From Calothrix sp. PCC 7507 (GTDB lineage: Bacteria > Cyanobacteriota > Cyanobacteriia > Cyanobacteriales > Nostocaceae), in contig NC_019682.1 in the NCBI RefSeq assembly GCF_000316575.1, forward strand, positions 4,276,001 to 4,340,000: 64,000 nt of DNA. The letters run 5' to 3'. The notes under the pieces are model-generated. The model did not search any database and had not been told where the DNA came from. It was given only the letters and a program-made list of their open reading frames with translations. The translations under genes and the position numbers were made by a program. Below are positions 1 through 8,328 of the stretch, piece by piece (position 1 is the stretch's first letter; every line of letters starts with the position of its first letter).

Positions 1-1
1 A

Positions 2-931
2 TTATATGAAGGGCCACGCGCCGAGGAGTTGGAGACAGTCTTAGCGACAATGTTAAATGAGTCCTCCCCCTTCCGGGTGATCGAACTCTATTTTCCGGCT
101 CTACGCCAGGATTTTGGGCCTCGGAGTTCTTGGGGGAGGTTTATCCGTCGCCGCCAGCGAGTGCATCAACTTCTGAATGAGGAAATTCAGGAACGACGAG
201 ATAACCCTGATGAGTCACGCACAGATATTCTGAATTTACTCATGGCAGCTCGTGATGAAGACGGTCAACCAATGACTGATGAAGAACTGCGTGATGAATT
301 GATGACGCTGTTGACAGCCGGACACGAAACCACTGCAACTGCCTTAACCTGGGCTTTGTACTGGATTCATAAATCACCATCAGTGCAAGAAAAGCTGCTG
401 GCAGAACTCGATAATTTAAGCGATCGCTCAGACTCCACTAGTATTCTTAAATTACCCTATCTCAACGCTGTTTACTCGGAAACCTTGCGGATTTACCCAG
501 TGGGGATGCTGACTTTTCCACGAGTTGTCAAAACACCTGTATCTCTGTGTGGTTACGAATTAGCACCAGGTACTGTTGTGCTGGGTTCGATTTATTTGAC
601 CCACCAACGAGAAGATTTATACCCACAACATCAGCAATTTAAACCAGAACGCTTTTTAGAACGCCAATTTTCACCCTATGAGTTTTTGCCCTTTGGCGGT
701 GGTGTCAGACGCTGCATTGGGATGGCGTTCGCTCAGTTTGAAATGAAAGTAGTACTTGCCAAAATTCTTAGTAGCTGGGATTTAGCATTAGTTGATCACC
801 GTGACGTGCAACCCAAGCGTCGCGGTTTAGTGACAGGGCCTGATCGTAGCATTCAGATGGTTGTAAAAAGCCAGCATCAGCCAAAGTCTCGTACTTTAGT
901 CCACCCACAAGGGGATAGTCACAACAACTAA
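2..931 (+). CDS. Cytochrome P450, CYP110-like (5' end outside window)
   Basis: C-terminal ~309 residues of a haem-thiolate monooxygenase; the frame is open to the window edge, so the start is missing. Visible in order: the I-helix oxygen-activation motif AGHETT (near residue 110 of the visible part), the K-helix ExxR in SETLRIYP, and the haem-binding loop FGGGVRRCIG with its cysteine ligand. The C-terminal GLVTGPDRSIQMVV-type ending resembles the cyanobacterial CYP110 family, some members of which hydroxylate long-chain fatty acids; the substrate here is unknown. It stands alone: a perfect GC-rich inverted repeat follows 10 bp after the stop, before the antiporter gene. No signal peptide can be judged because the N-terminus is absent. 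Confidence 0.93.
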   Translation, partial: LYEGPRAEELETVLATMLNESSPFRVIELYFPALRQDFGPRSSWGRFIRRRQRVHQLLNEEIQERRDNPDESRTDILNLLMAARDEDGQPMTDEELRDELMTLLTAGHETTATALTWALYWIHKSPSVQEKLLAELDNLSDRSDSTSILKLPYLNAVYSETLRIYPVGMLTFPRVVKTPVSLCGYELAPGTVVLGSIYLTHQREDLYPQHQQFKPERFLERQFSPYEFLPFGGGVRRCIGMAFAQFEMKVVLAKILSSWDLALVDHRDVQPKRRGLVTGPDRSIQMVVKSQHQPKSRTLVHPQGDSHNN

Positions 932-940
932 CATGTGTAA

Positions 941-960
941 GGGCGAACGGTTGTTCGCCC
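941..960. repeat. GC-rich inverted repeat after the P450 gene
   Basis: Perfect 8-bp arms GGGCGAAC / GTTCGCCC around a GGTT loop. It could end P450 transcription but has no following T-run. A related sequence lies near 62192, so it belongs to a dispersed cyanobacterial repeat family. Confidence 0.7.
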
Positions 961-1061
961 CTACGCCCTGCAAAAGAACAAAATCTCTCCTGAGATATGT
1001 TAGATAAATAGCGATCGCCACTAAACTGACATAGCAATATTGATTTTTTATACATATAGCT

Positions 1062-2360
1062 ATGTTAGATATCTATATCATTAACTTATTGGTGATTGGT
1101 CTACTATTGCTAATCGTCACATTAGGTTCTGGTTGGATTTCGCGCTTACCACTTTCCTTTGCTCTTATCTACCTATTGGTTGGGATTTTTTTAGGTCCCT
1201 ATGGCTTAGGATTGATTCAATTGCGCCGTGATGATGTATTCAATGCAGAATTTCTACAACGCCTCACAGAATTGGTGGTAATTATTTCTGTATTTAGCTG
1301 TGGTTTAAAAATAGTTCGACCTTTAAACTTTAAAGTTTGGGCTATTACAATTAGGCTTATTGGTTTTTTAATGCCGATTTCAATTTTTTCTTTAGCTATT
1401 GTCGGCAAATTATTGTTAAATTTAGATTGGGGAGCAGCTATTTTATTAGGTGCAATTCTTGCCCCCACCGATCCAGTCTTAGCCTCAGAAGTGCAACTAA
1501 CTGATACTAAAGACAAAGATGAGTTACGCTTTGGTCTAACTTCAGAAGGTGGATTAAATGACGCTTTAGCATTTCCCTTTGTTTATTTTGGGCTTTATGC
1601 CTTAAAAGATAGTAACTGGGATAACTGGTTTAAACAATGGTTAGCAGTTGATTTAATTTGGGCGATCGCATCCGGTATTGTGATGGGCATTATTATTGCC
1701 AAAGCAATAGTTTGGCTTGATAAACAAGTCCAAAAGCACCGTTCTGCTAATGAATTAATGGAAGATTTTATTGCCATCAGCATGATTTTACTGACTTATT
1801 CATTAACAGAAATTATCAACGGCTATGGATTTTTGGCAGTATTTGTAGCTGGCTTAGTTGCCCAAAAAAGTTACCGAAGCTCAGAAAAGCCACTAGGGCA
1901 ATTAGAATTTATTGAACGACTAGAAAAGCTACTAGAAGTTGCAACAATCTTATTACTAGGTTCGATATTACTATTAGAGCCAATTGTTAAGTATTCAACT
2001 CAATCTTTTTTAGTTATATTTCTGTTATTCTTTCTCATCCGTCCTCTGGGAGTCTGGATTAGTACAATTGGTGTAAGTCCTGTAGATTCCCATCGCCGCA
2101 CCTTACACCCAAGAACTCGCTGGTTACTTGGTTGGTTTGGCATTCGTGGTGTAGGTTCTTTATATTATCTTGCTTATGCATTTGGTCATGGCTTAAAAGG
2201 CGAAACTGCTGAACAAATAGCTTGGATAACTTACACCACAATTGTAGTTTCGGTGATTGTACATGGAATTAGTGCTACGCCTTTAATGAATTGGTATGAG
2301 CGTAGTATTGCCAACCAAAGAAAGTCTACTTCTCGCACCACCATTGATGAATTTGAATAG
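1062..2360 (+). CDS. Cation/proton antiporter, CPA1 (NhaP-like) family
   Basis: Polytopic inner-membrane exchanger of 432 residues with about 11-12 hydrophobic segments, presumably swapping Na+ or K+ for H+. The core CPA1 signature is clear: GAILAPTDPVLASEVQ around residue 130, followed by LTSEGGLNDALAFPFV, the segments carrying the ion-binding acidic residues. Length is typical for short NhaP/YjcE-like proteins without a long cytoplasmic tail. The ATG at 1062 is the first start before the first membrane helix. It is probably monocistronic. Ion specificity cannot be read from sequence. Confidence 0.9.
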   Translation: MLDIYIINLLVIGLLLLIVTLGSGWISRLPLSFALIYLLVGIFLGPYGLGLIQLRRDDVFNAEFLQRLTELVVIISVFSCGLKIVRPLNFKVWAITIRLIGFLMPISIFSLAIVGKLLLNLDWGAAILLGAILAPTDPVLASEVQLTDTKDKDELRFGLTSEGGLNDALAFPFVYFGLYALKDSNWDNWFKQWLAVDLIWAIASGIVMGIIIAKAIVWLDKQVQKHRSANELMEDFIAISMILLTYSLTEIINGYGFLAVFVAGLVAQKSYRSSEKPLGQLEFIERLEKLLEVATILLLGSILLLEPIVKYSTQSFLVIFLLFFLIRPLGVWISTIGVSPVDSHRRTLHPRTRWLLGWFGIRGVGSLYYLAYAFGHGLKGETAEQIAWITYTTIVVSVIVHGISATPLMNWYERSIANQRKSTSRTTIDEFE

Positions 2361-2434
2361 AGCTAATTACAAGTTCAAATGTACTATAGCGGTTCTCATT
2401 CAGATGCGGTACAAAATCATATCGGAAACTGTAG

Positions 2435-2455
2435 GGGCACGGCACTGCCGTGCCC
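2435..2455. repeat. Palindromic repeat downstream of antiporter gene
   Basis: Arms GGGCACGGCA / TGCCGTGCCC around a single C form a near-perfect hairpin inside a GTAGGGGCACGG... type dispersed repeat. Fragments of the same wording (GTGCCGTGCCC) occur at 49014-49080. It may serve as a terminator, but no U-tract follows. Confidence 0.65.
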
Positions 2456-2637
2456 TTATGGGTGTACCTCTCGTCACCGAGAATTGCTATAAAAATCAAT
2501 CAAATTTTTAATCTAAAATTCTTTTATCATCAGGACTGTAGAGCAAAATGTGAAAATTTAAGTATTTTAAAGGTGAAGAGGTACTAAAAATGCATACAGT
2601 AAAAGGTTGTGACTACCTTGTATAGTATTTTTCTCCG

Positions 2638-3030
2638 ATGAAAAAGTTTTTTTTTGGCACTGCATGTGCTATCTTTATTCCCTGTGGTATTAATTTGCTG
2701 GAAGCATCATTTAATTCCACTGCCTACGCCCTAGACGATTCTAAAATGACAGTCTGCGAAATTCCTCCAACCAGACCTACAGGAGGAAACACCCTAGCAA
2801 GAATGTTAGCTATACAACTATGTGAGCAGCCCCAGTTAAAGAATCAACAGACACTCACTACACCAGTGAGAGAATCCGATTCGTCATCTGCGGTGCCATC
2901 ATCAACACGACAAAATCAGGACTCTAATGAAAAATTAGACGGTGTCAACACCAGAGTTTGTAAACTTCCAACTGATGGAAGCACTGGAGGAAGTATACAA
3001 GTTAAACAACAGTGTAATCTAGTTCGATGA
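2638..3030 (+). CDS. Small exported protein with duplicated Cys/TGG motif
   Basis: I do not recognise a named family. The 130-residue product starts with a lysine pair and a hydrophobic stretch ending near ALD/AYA (residues 1-32), consistent with a Sec signal peptide. The mature part has two related blocks: VCEIPPTRPTGG followed by a Cys (about residues 39-62), and VCKLPTDGSTGG followed by a Cys (about 106-127). They are separated by a Ser/Gln/Asn-rich linker. Four conserved cysteines in two pairs suggest disulfide-stabilised mini-domains in the periplasm or outside the cell. The ATG at 2638 directly precedes the signal sequence. Function unknown. Confidence 0.6.
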   Translation: MKKFFFGTACAIFIPCGINLLEASFNSTAYALDDSKMTVCEIPPTRPTGGNTLARMLAIQLCEQPQLKNQQTLTTPVRESDSSSAVPSSTRQNQDSNEKLDGVNTRVCKLPTDGSTGGSIQVKQQCNLVR

Positions 3031-3108
3031 CAGTAGCATAAATACAGCGTTGCTGAATATGTAATAATTTGCAATGATCTAGAGATTGAAAATCCAATTT
3101 GATATCAA

Positions 3109-3250
3109 CTATAGAACTAGTATTTGATTTTTGAAATACACGTAGTAGTAGTAGTAGTAGTAGTAGGGTGGGCAGTGCCCACCACATCCAGGGTTTGGTG
3201 GGCACTGCCCACCCTACGTATAGTTCAATAATCAAATCGGATTCCTATAG
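3109..3250. mobile_element. MITE-like element, copy 1 (CTATAG termini)
   Basis: A 142-bp non-coding element whose outer ~35 bp are imperfect inverted repeats: left CTATAGAACTAG..TTTGATTTTTGAA, and the right end read on the minus strand CTATAGGAATCC..TTTGATTATTGAA. The core holds eight GTA triplets (3142-3166) and two GGTGGGCA-TGCCCACC palindromes (3167-3183, 3197-3213). A second copy with a much larger core lies at 32960-33288. No transposase is present, so movement would need a helper. Confidence 0.65.
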
Positions 3251-3289
3251 TACTTAAGTACTGTTACAGTTTCAGCAACGCTAGAATTT

Positions 3290-4399
3290 CTAATCAGCTA
3301 AAGTGTGATTAATCTGCATTCCCCGACTTTGGATTGCTTCCATAAATAAATCTGTTGGTAATGCTTCTTCCACAGGCCAAACTCCTGGTTTCTTGAGTTT
3401 ACCTGAAATTAAAAATTGGGCAATGCTACCTGTGCCACAACCAGAAGCTAGGGCTGTATTTTCATACACTAAGTTTGCACAATAAGTAGCTATTTTACCA
3501 TTTTTTTGTCCCGTAACTTCTGCACGCACTGCTACCCCAATACCGCTGAAAGGATTGGTAATATCTGTCATAAAATGACTAACATAAGACAAAAATTCAA
3601 TCATATTATGACGCTGCATTAACCACTTAGGAAAGATATTTGCAGCCATCCAAGTCAGATAATTATAAAAGTCAGGCACAGAACCAAACTTAGTAATTAC
3701 AGTTTTCACTGATGGAAAAGAACGGGGTATTGTAAATGTTTCGGGCATATCAAACCAGTAAACCCCACTGCGTCCATAGGGAGATGGAAAGTTAATCATT
3801 TCCCTATCAGTATAGGGTTTAACTAACCTCCATTTACCATCAATCCAAGCTTCAAAAGGATGTTGTAACCCTAAAAAAGTTGTCCGCATTACCGTCACAC
3901 CAGCACCACCTGAACCAGAGACTAAATAACTCAGGTGTATCTTTTCTGGGTTATCGAATTGCTCAACACCCTGACGTACCATACTGTTAGAAATGCCGGG
4001 AAAAATCCCAGTGTTAACAATTGCTGTTACACCAGCAGCGATGGCTTGATCATGACAACTTAGTGCCTTAATAGTATAAGAACGATGATCACTAACATCG
4101 ATATAGTTAACACCTTGTTCAATGCAGAGTTGCAGAACATTGGTATCTCGGTGATGAAAAGGGCCGGCACAGTGAATCACTAAATTAGATTGTGCGATCG
4201 CCTTCCGCAACTTGTCAACTTCCGCTAAATCCAACATCAAAAACTGCACTGGTTTTTCCAAAAGCAAGCTACCAGTCTTTTCAATCGCTGGAGAACGTCC
4301 AGTGATTGTAATTTCCGCTTGCGTGTGGGTAGCTAAGTCTTGGGCAACACTGCTACCAATGCGCCCTCTTCCCCCCAGAATCAAAACTCTATCTGTCAT
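3290..4399 (-). CDS. Saccharopine dehydrogenase-like NAD(P)-binding protein
   Basis: A 369-residue Rossmann-fold oxidoreductase of the saccharopine dehydrogenase/SCCPDH-like superfamily. The N-terminal nucleotide-binding loop is LILGGRGRIGSSVA (residues 5-18), followed by NLVIHCAGPF near residue 75, typical of these proteins. The real substrate is unknown; 'saccharopine dehydrogenase' is only a fold label. It lies 83 bp downstream of crtO on the same strand and may be co-transcribed, hinting at a lipid- or carotenoid-related role, which is inference. The start is the ATG immediately before the beta strand of the dinucleotide fold. Confidence 0.8.
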   Translation of the reverse strand: MTDRVLILGGRGRIGSSVAQDLATHTQAEITITGRSPAIEKTGSLLLEKPVQFLMLDLAEVDKLRKAIAQSNLVIHCAGPFHHRDTNVLQLCIEQGVNYIDVSDHRSYTIKALSCHDQAIAAGVTAIVNTGIFPGISNSMVRQGVEQFDNPEKIHLSYLVSGSGGAGVTVMRTTFLGLQHPFEAWIDGKWRLVKPYTDREMINFPSPYGRSGVYWFDMPETFTIPRSFPSVKTVITKFGSVPDFYNYLTWMAANIFPKWLMQRHNMIEFLSYVSHFMTDITNPFSGIGVAVRAEVTGQKNGKIATYCANLVYENTALASGCGTGSIAQFLISGKLKKPGVWPVEEALPTDLFMEAIQSRGMQINHTLAD

Positions 4400-4482
4400 T
4401 ACTCATACATGGGCAAAATTACTCTAATTTCATCATTTTTTTTGCCACCTTTGTCATCGATAACAAGTATGACATTAATTAC

Positions 4483-6177
4483 CTAAAAAATTCCAAATAC
4501 AGATCCAACAGTGGATTTAATTGAATCTCTGGCATCCTTTAAAGTTTGAGCAATGGGGTGTTTAGTTTGCAAAAATACTCGGGCACAATTGCGTCCTGGC
4601 ATCCCAGAAATTGACCCGCCTGGATGCGTACCTGCACCAGTTAAAAATAGATTTTCAATCGGGGTCTTATAGTTAGCTATTTCTGGCAAGGGACGGAAGA
4701 ATACCATCTGTTCTAAGGTCATATCAATATGGTAATAATTCCCTTTATAAGCGCCTAATCTTTCTCCTAATTCTGCCGGACTTTCTACACGACGGGCAAT
4801 AGTTGCTTGTTTGACATTTGGTGCATAGGTTGCCAACTTATCAATTACTCTGTCAGCAACTTGATTTTTCAATTCATCCGTCCAACCAGTACCTTTCAAA
4901 CCAGTACCTTTAGCACCTGTAATTTGATAAGGGGCAAAAAATTCAATCCATAATGTATGCTTCCCTGGTGGTGCTAATGAAGGGTCGAGGGCACTAGGCA
5001 TCACCACATACATTGATGGATCAGAATCAGGAATTTCTCCTAAAGTACATTTACTATGAGCCTGTTCCACATGAGTAACAGAATCTGCGATTAAGATTGA
5101 ACCAATTAGATATTCATCTTTATGAGCATGGTAGGGAAAGCGTAAAGGTTCATCTAAAGCTAAATCTATCTTCAGAATAGTTTCGTTATTATTTACAATC
5201 CGACGTTCTAATCTTTCCCACAAGTCACGATCAACTGCATCAACATCAGATTTATCAGTCATTTGTAAAAATAAACGTTGGGCATCGATATTAGAAATAA
5301 CCCCATATTTAGCTAGATATTCTTTGCCACCAGCCACTCTGACACCCACTGCTTTAGCATCATCAATCATAACTTTTTCCACATGCTGATCTGTGAGAAT
5401 CACACCGCCTTTACTTGTGACTAAATTCACCAAAGCTTGCACAAGTGCGCCAGTACCACCACGAGGTCTAGCCATACCAGGATTATGACGCATTGCCATC
5501 ATGATTGCACCAATAGCAATAGTTTTTTGTGATGGCGGCGCACCAAGTTCTGATGCTAGTCGTGCTAGTGGGGCTTTCAAAAATTCTGAATCAAACCACT
5601 CATTAAGTAAATCTTCAGCGCTGGTCATCATGTTGCGAATAAAATCCAGCGTTTTATTTGGAGAACCTATAACTGAAAATAAATCTTTCAGTTTTTTGAT
5701 ATCGTAGTTGCCAAAAATATCTATAATTGACTTTGGTGGTGCATTAAACATGGGAATCATAGCACCTAGTGCCCGTTGCCAGTAGTCTGTAAACTCTGCA
5801 TATTTTTTAGCATCACGTTCACTGTAGCGGGCAATTTCTGCACAAGTTTTATCTACTGATTTATGCCCTAAAAAATATTTGCCATCTGGGTGAGGACAAA
5901 AAACAACTGGATCGCACTCCAAATACTCTAATCCGTATTTTTCTAATTCCAATTCTTCAACAACTGGGCCAAGGTGAATAAATTCATGATCAATAGCACA
6001 CAAGTTAAACTTAAATCCTGGGGCTTCTTGTGGCAAACATTCCTCAGTTGTTGCAGCCCCACCTGGCACAGAACGTTTTTCTAATAGCAGGACACTATAA
6101 CCAGCTTTGAGTAAATAAGCAGCGCAAACTAGCCCATTATGCCCAGCACCGATAATCACAACATCATACTCTTGCAT
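4483..6177 (-). CDS. crtO: CrtO-type beta-carotene ketolase
   Basis: FAD-dependent enzyme of the phytoene-desaturase-like family that introduces a 4-keto group into beta-carotene, giving echinenone and related pigments. The N-terminal dinucleotide fold is VVIIGAGHNGLVCAAYLL (residues 6-23). The C-terminal FAD-contact block reads NLFLTGAGTHPGGSISGMPG. Long stretches, including ERLERRIVNNNE, WIEFFAPYQI and RVESPAELGERLGAYKGN, match what I recall of the Synechocystis CrtO ketolase; length 564 against about 542 there. It is not a simple desaturase: the CrtO-specific FNLCAIDHEFI region is present. Likely first gene of a pair with the downstream saccharopine-dehydrogenase-like gene. Confidence 0.87.
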   Translation of the reverse strand: MQEYDVVIIGAGHNGLVCAAYLLKAGYSVLLLEKRSVPGGAATTEECLPQEAPGFKFNLCAIDHEFIHLGPVVEELELEKYGLEYLECDPVVFCPHPDGKYFLGHKSVDKTCAEIARYSERDAKKYAEFTDYWQRALGAMIPMFNAPPKSIIDIFGNYDIKKLKDLFSVIGSPNKTLDFIRNMMTSAEDLLNEWFDSEFLKAPLARLASELGAPPSQKTIAIGAIMMAMRHNPGMARPRGGTGALVQALVNLVTSKGGVILTDQHVEKVMIDDAKAVGVRVAGGKEYLAKYGVISNIDAQRLFLQMTDKSDVDAVDRDLWERLERRIVNNNETILKIDLALDEPLRFPYHAHKDEYLIGSILIADSVTHVEQAHSKCTLGEIPDSDPSMYVVMPSALDPSLAPPGKHTLWIEFFAPYQITGAKGTGLKGTGWTDELKNQVADRVIDKLATYAPNVKQATIARRVESPAELGERLGAYKGNYYHIDMTLEQMVFFRPLPEIANYKTPIENLFLTGAGTHPGGSISGMPGRNCARVFLQTKHPIAQTLKDARDSIKSTVGSVFGIF

Positions 6178-6770
6178 ATTTGTAATTTGGCGATTAATTA
6201 ACCTAATTTATAGTATTATAATAAACCAAAAATAATTACAAAATTAACAGTTAGAGATATAACCTTTGATCGCTCTAATATTAATCAAGAAATTACAATT
6301 CATTATGCAAGTATTTGCCTCATATTTGACTCTACCATAAGTACTAAATTATCATTTTCAACAGGCGTACAGCGGTTAAGTAGATGGACGTAAATAAATA
6401 TATAATATAATCCTTGCGAAGGAGGAGACTTAAATCCAAGTTGTACTCTCGACAAGGCTCCATCAACGCTATGAATATACTCCGTCGAAATGGTCATGCT
6501 TCCATCACAACTGCTCCAAGATATCTCTGTCATAAGATTGACAAACTTCTTGTTCTTGTGAAATGAAACAGCCATCGCCTTTTTAAGGGGGGACTGGCAG
6601 GATTATTTAAGTGCCTAAAATCACAGCTAACCACTTTTTAAACAACATCTCAGCCAGTTCTCATATAAATGGCATATCTTAGTTAAATATAGCAAAATGG
6701 TAGTCATGCCATTTTGGATTTGAGATTTTTGTCTTTAGTATAGTTATAAATATTCGCACCTACTTACTGA
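6178..6770. other. Intergenic region between divergent crtO and VTT operon
   Basis: 593 bp, AT-rich, carrying promoters for two divergent units. The only open frame is a weak 90-codon minus-strand one (6303-6575), listed separately. No convincing RNA gene or terminator seen. Confidence 0.5.
6303..6575 (-). CDS. Possible small hypothetical protein
   Basis: 90-codon frame starting with ATG (MAVSFHKNKKF...). No recognisable domain, no signal peptide and no membrane segment. No strong Shine-Dalgarno precedes it and it lies alone between divergent genes. It may be a degraded gene or chance; reported only because the gap is otherwise empty. Confidence 0.25.
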   Translation of the reverse strand: MAVSFHKNKKFVNLMTEISWSSCDGSMTISTEYIHSVDGALSRVQLGFKSPPSQGLYYIFIYVHLLNRCTPVENDNLVLMVESNMRQILA

Positions 6771-7514
6771 ATGCACAAACGTAGACTATATACCAAACTC
6801 AAATTTTTACTATTAAGTTGTCTGGTTGCAACTTTGATTATTGCTACCAAACACTTCAACATCCAGGAATTATTGCAGGCTGTAGTAATGTGGATCAACA
6901 GTCTTGGTACTTTTGGTCCGATCGCTTTCATAGTCATTTATAACTTAGCTACCTTGCTGTTTATACCAGGTTCTATTTTGACGTTAAAAGGTGGATGTCT
7001 TTTTGGTGTATTTTGGGGTTCTATCTATGTCATAATTGCAGCGATGATCGGTGCAACCTTGGCTTTTTTCATTGGACGCTATCTGTCTCGTGATTGGGTG
7101 TCTAAACAGATGGAAAAACATCCTAAATTCCAAGCAATTGACCAGGCGGTTGCTAAAGAGGGATGGAAAATTGTATTGCTAACTCGCCTCTCGCCTGTCT
7201 TTCCCTTTAACTTATTAAATTACGCTTTTGGTGTGACACAAGTCTCTCTTAAAGACTATATCTTAGGTTCTCTGGGGATTATTCCAGGTACTGTGATGTA
7301 CGTTTACATTGGTTCTCTGGCTAGCAATTTAGCTATGATCAACACTAAGCATCAGCCAAGCACTCCCCAAACCCAAATTTGGGAATGGGTAATTCAAATA
7401 GTGGGATTGATTGCTACCATTGCTGTAACTTTATATGTAACAAGACTTGCTCAAAAAGCACTCAAACAAAGTGTAGCGATCGCTGACATCAACCATGATA
7501 AAAATAAACCCTAA
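6771..7514 (+). CDS. TVP38/TMEM64 (VTT/DedA-like) membrane protein 1
   Basis: 247-residue membrane protein with an N-terminal helix (about 10-27), then a VTT domain: NLATLLFIPGSILTLKGGCLFG, a glycine-rich GATLAFFIGRYLSRDW segment, and LLTRLSPVFPFNLLNYAFG, the family's re-entrant-loop region. TVP38/DedA relatives are linked to lipid scrambling or small-ion transport across the inner membrane; the cargo here is unknown. Its end overlaps the start of the next gene, a close paralogue, by 20 bp, indicating translational coupling in a three-gene operon with a MerA-like flavoprotein. Confidence 0.88.
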   Translation: MHKRRLYTKLKFLLLSCLVATLIIATKHFNIQELLQAVVMWINSLGTFGPIAFIVIYNLATLLFIPGSILTLKGGCLFGVFWGSIYVIIAAMIGATLAFFIGRYLSRDWVSKQMEKHPKFQAIDQAVAKEGWKIVLLTRLSPVFPFNLLNYAFGVTQVSLKDYILGSLGIIPGTVMYVYIGSLASNLAMINTKHQPSTPQTQIWEWVIQIVGLIATIAVTLYVTRLAQKALKQSVAIADINHDKNKP

Positions 7515-8253
7515 AAAAATTAGTTATTTTGCTAACAAAATAAAAGCAGCCACTATAACATTGCTAATACTAAGTATTGCTTTTTTAGAGAACACAGAGA
7601 TTGTTTTAGCGCAAGAATCTGCTAAGACTTTCCATCCCCAAACAATTTTGCTGAACGCCTTACAATGGATTGATAGTCTTGGTGCTGTCGGAGCTATAGC
7701 GTTTATTGGACTTTATATTATTGCTACTATCGCTTTCTTACCAGGCTCCATTCTCACATTAGGATCTGGTGTTGTATTCGGTGTAGTTTGGGGTTCTCTC
7801 TACGTATTTATTGGTGCAACTTTAGGTGCTACTGCTGCTTTTTTGGTGGGACGTTATTTAGCTAGGAATTGGGTAGCTAGTAAAATTGCAAGTAACAAAA
7901 AATTTGCCGCTATTGACCAAGCTGTTGGCAGAGAAGGATTAAAAATTGTCCTGTTAACGCGACTTTCGCCGATATTTCCTTTCAATTTATTAAACTACGC
8001 TTTTGGTATCACTGGAGTTACTTTTAAAGACTACTTTATCGGTTCCGTAGGCATGATTCCTGGAACTATTATGTACGTTTACATCGGTTCCCTTGCCGGC
8101 AATCTTGCCAGAATTGGGACTGAGGCACAACCCACTAACACGACAATACAATGGGTAATTCGCATCATTGGTTTGATTGCTACAATCGCCGTCACAGCTT
8201 TTGTCACCCGTCTGGCGCGCAAAGCTTTAGAAGAGGAAGTGACTGAAGTCTGA
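7495..8253 (+). CDS. TVP38/TMEM64 (VTT/DedA-like) membrane protein 2
   Basis: 252-residue paralogue of the preceding gene, with the same VTT core: FLPGSILTLGSGVVFG, GATLGATAAFLVGRYLARNW and LLTRLSPIFPFNLLNYAFG. An N-terminal hydrophobic segment ending in VLAQE (near residue 40) could be a cleavable signal or an extra helix. Tandem duplication with subsequent divergence is the simplest origin. The ATG at 7495 lies inside the previous coding region. The stop codon falls inside a TGAAGTC heptamer array, so the extreme C-terminus was probably set by repeat insertion. Confidence 0.88.
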   Translation: MIKINPKKISYFANKIKAATITLLILSIAFLENTEIVLAQESAKTFHPQTILLNALQWIDSLGAVGAIAFIGLYIIATIAFLPGSILTLGSGVVFGVVWGSLYVFIGATLGATAAFLVGRYLARNWVASKIASNKKFAAIDQAVGREGLKIVLLTRLSPIFPFNLLNYAFGITGVTFKDYFIGSVGMIPGTIMYVYIGSLAGNLARIGTEAQPTNTTIQWVIRIIGLIATIAVTAFVTRLARKALEEEVTEV

Positions 8254-8270
8254 AGTCTGAAGTCTGAAGT
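8244..8270. repeat. Heptanucleotide tandem repeat (TGAAGTC)n
   Basis: Nearly four copies of TGAAGTC, the same family read in reverse as TTCAGAC at 39573-39605. Such short tandemly repeated repeats are typical of heterocystous cyanobacteria. Here it supplies the stop codon of the upstream gene. Confidence 0.85.
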
Positions 8271-8328
8271 AAGCTTTTACGCATTTAACTTGCACATCTA
8301 CCAGTCAACAGTCAACAGCCAACAAAAA

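Noticed and set aside
2296-2511. 71-codon frame overlapping the antiporter end
   Set aside because: Shifted frame of the antiporter gene continuing into a GC-rich palindromic repeat.
3142-3166. (GTA)8 triplet run as a possible regulatory microsatellite
   Set aside because: It lies in the core of a MITE-like element, not near a promoter; most likely simple slippage.
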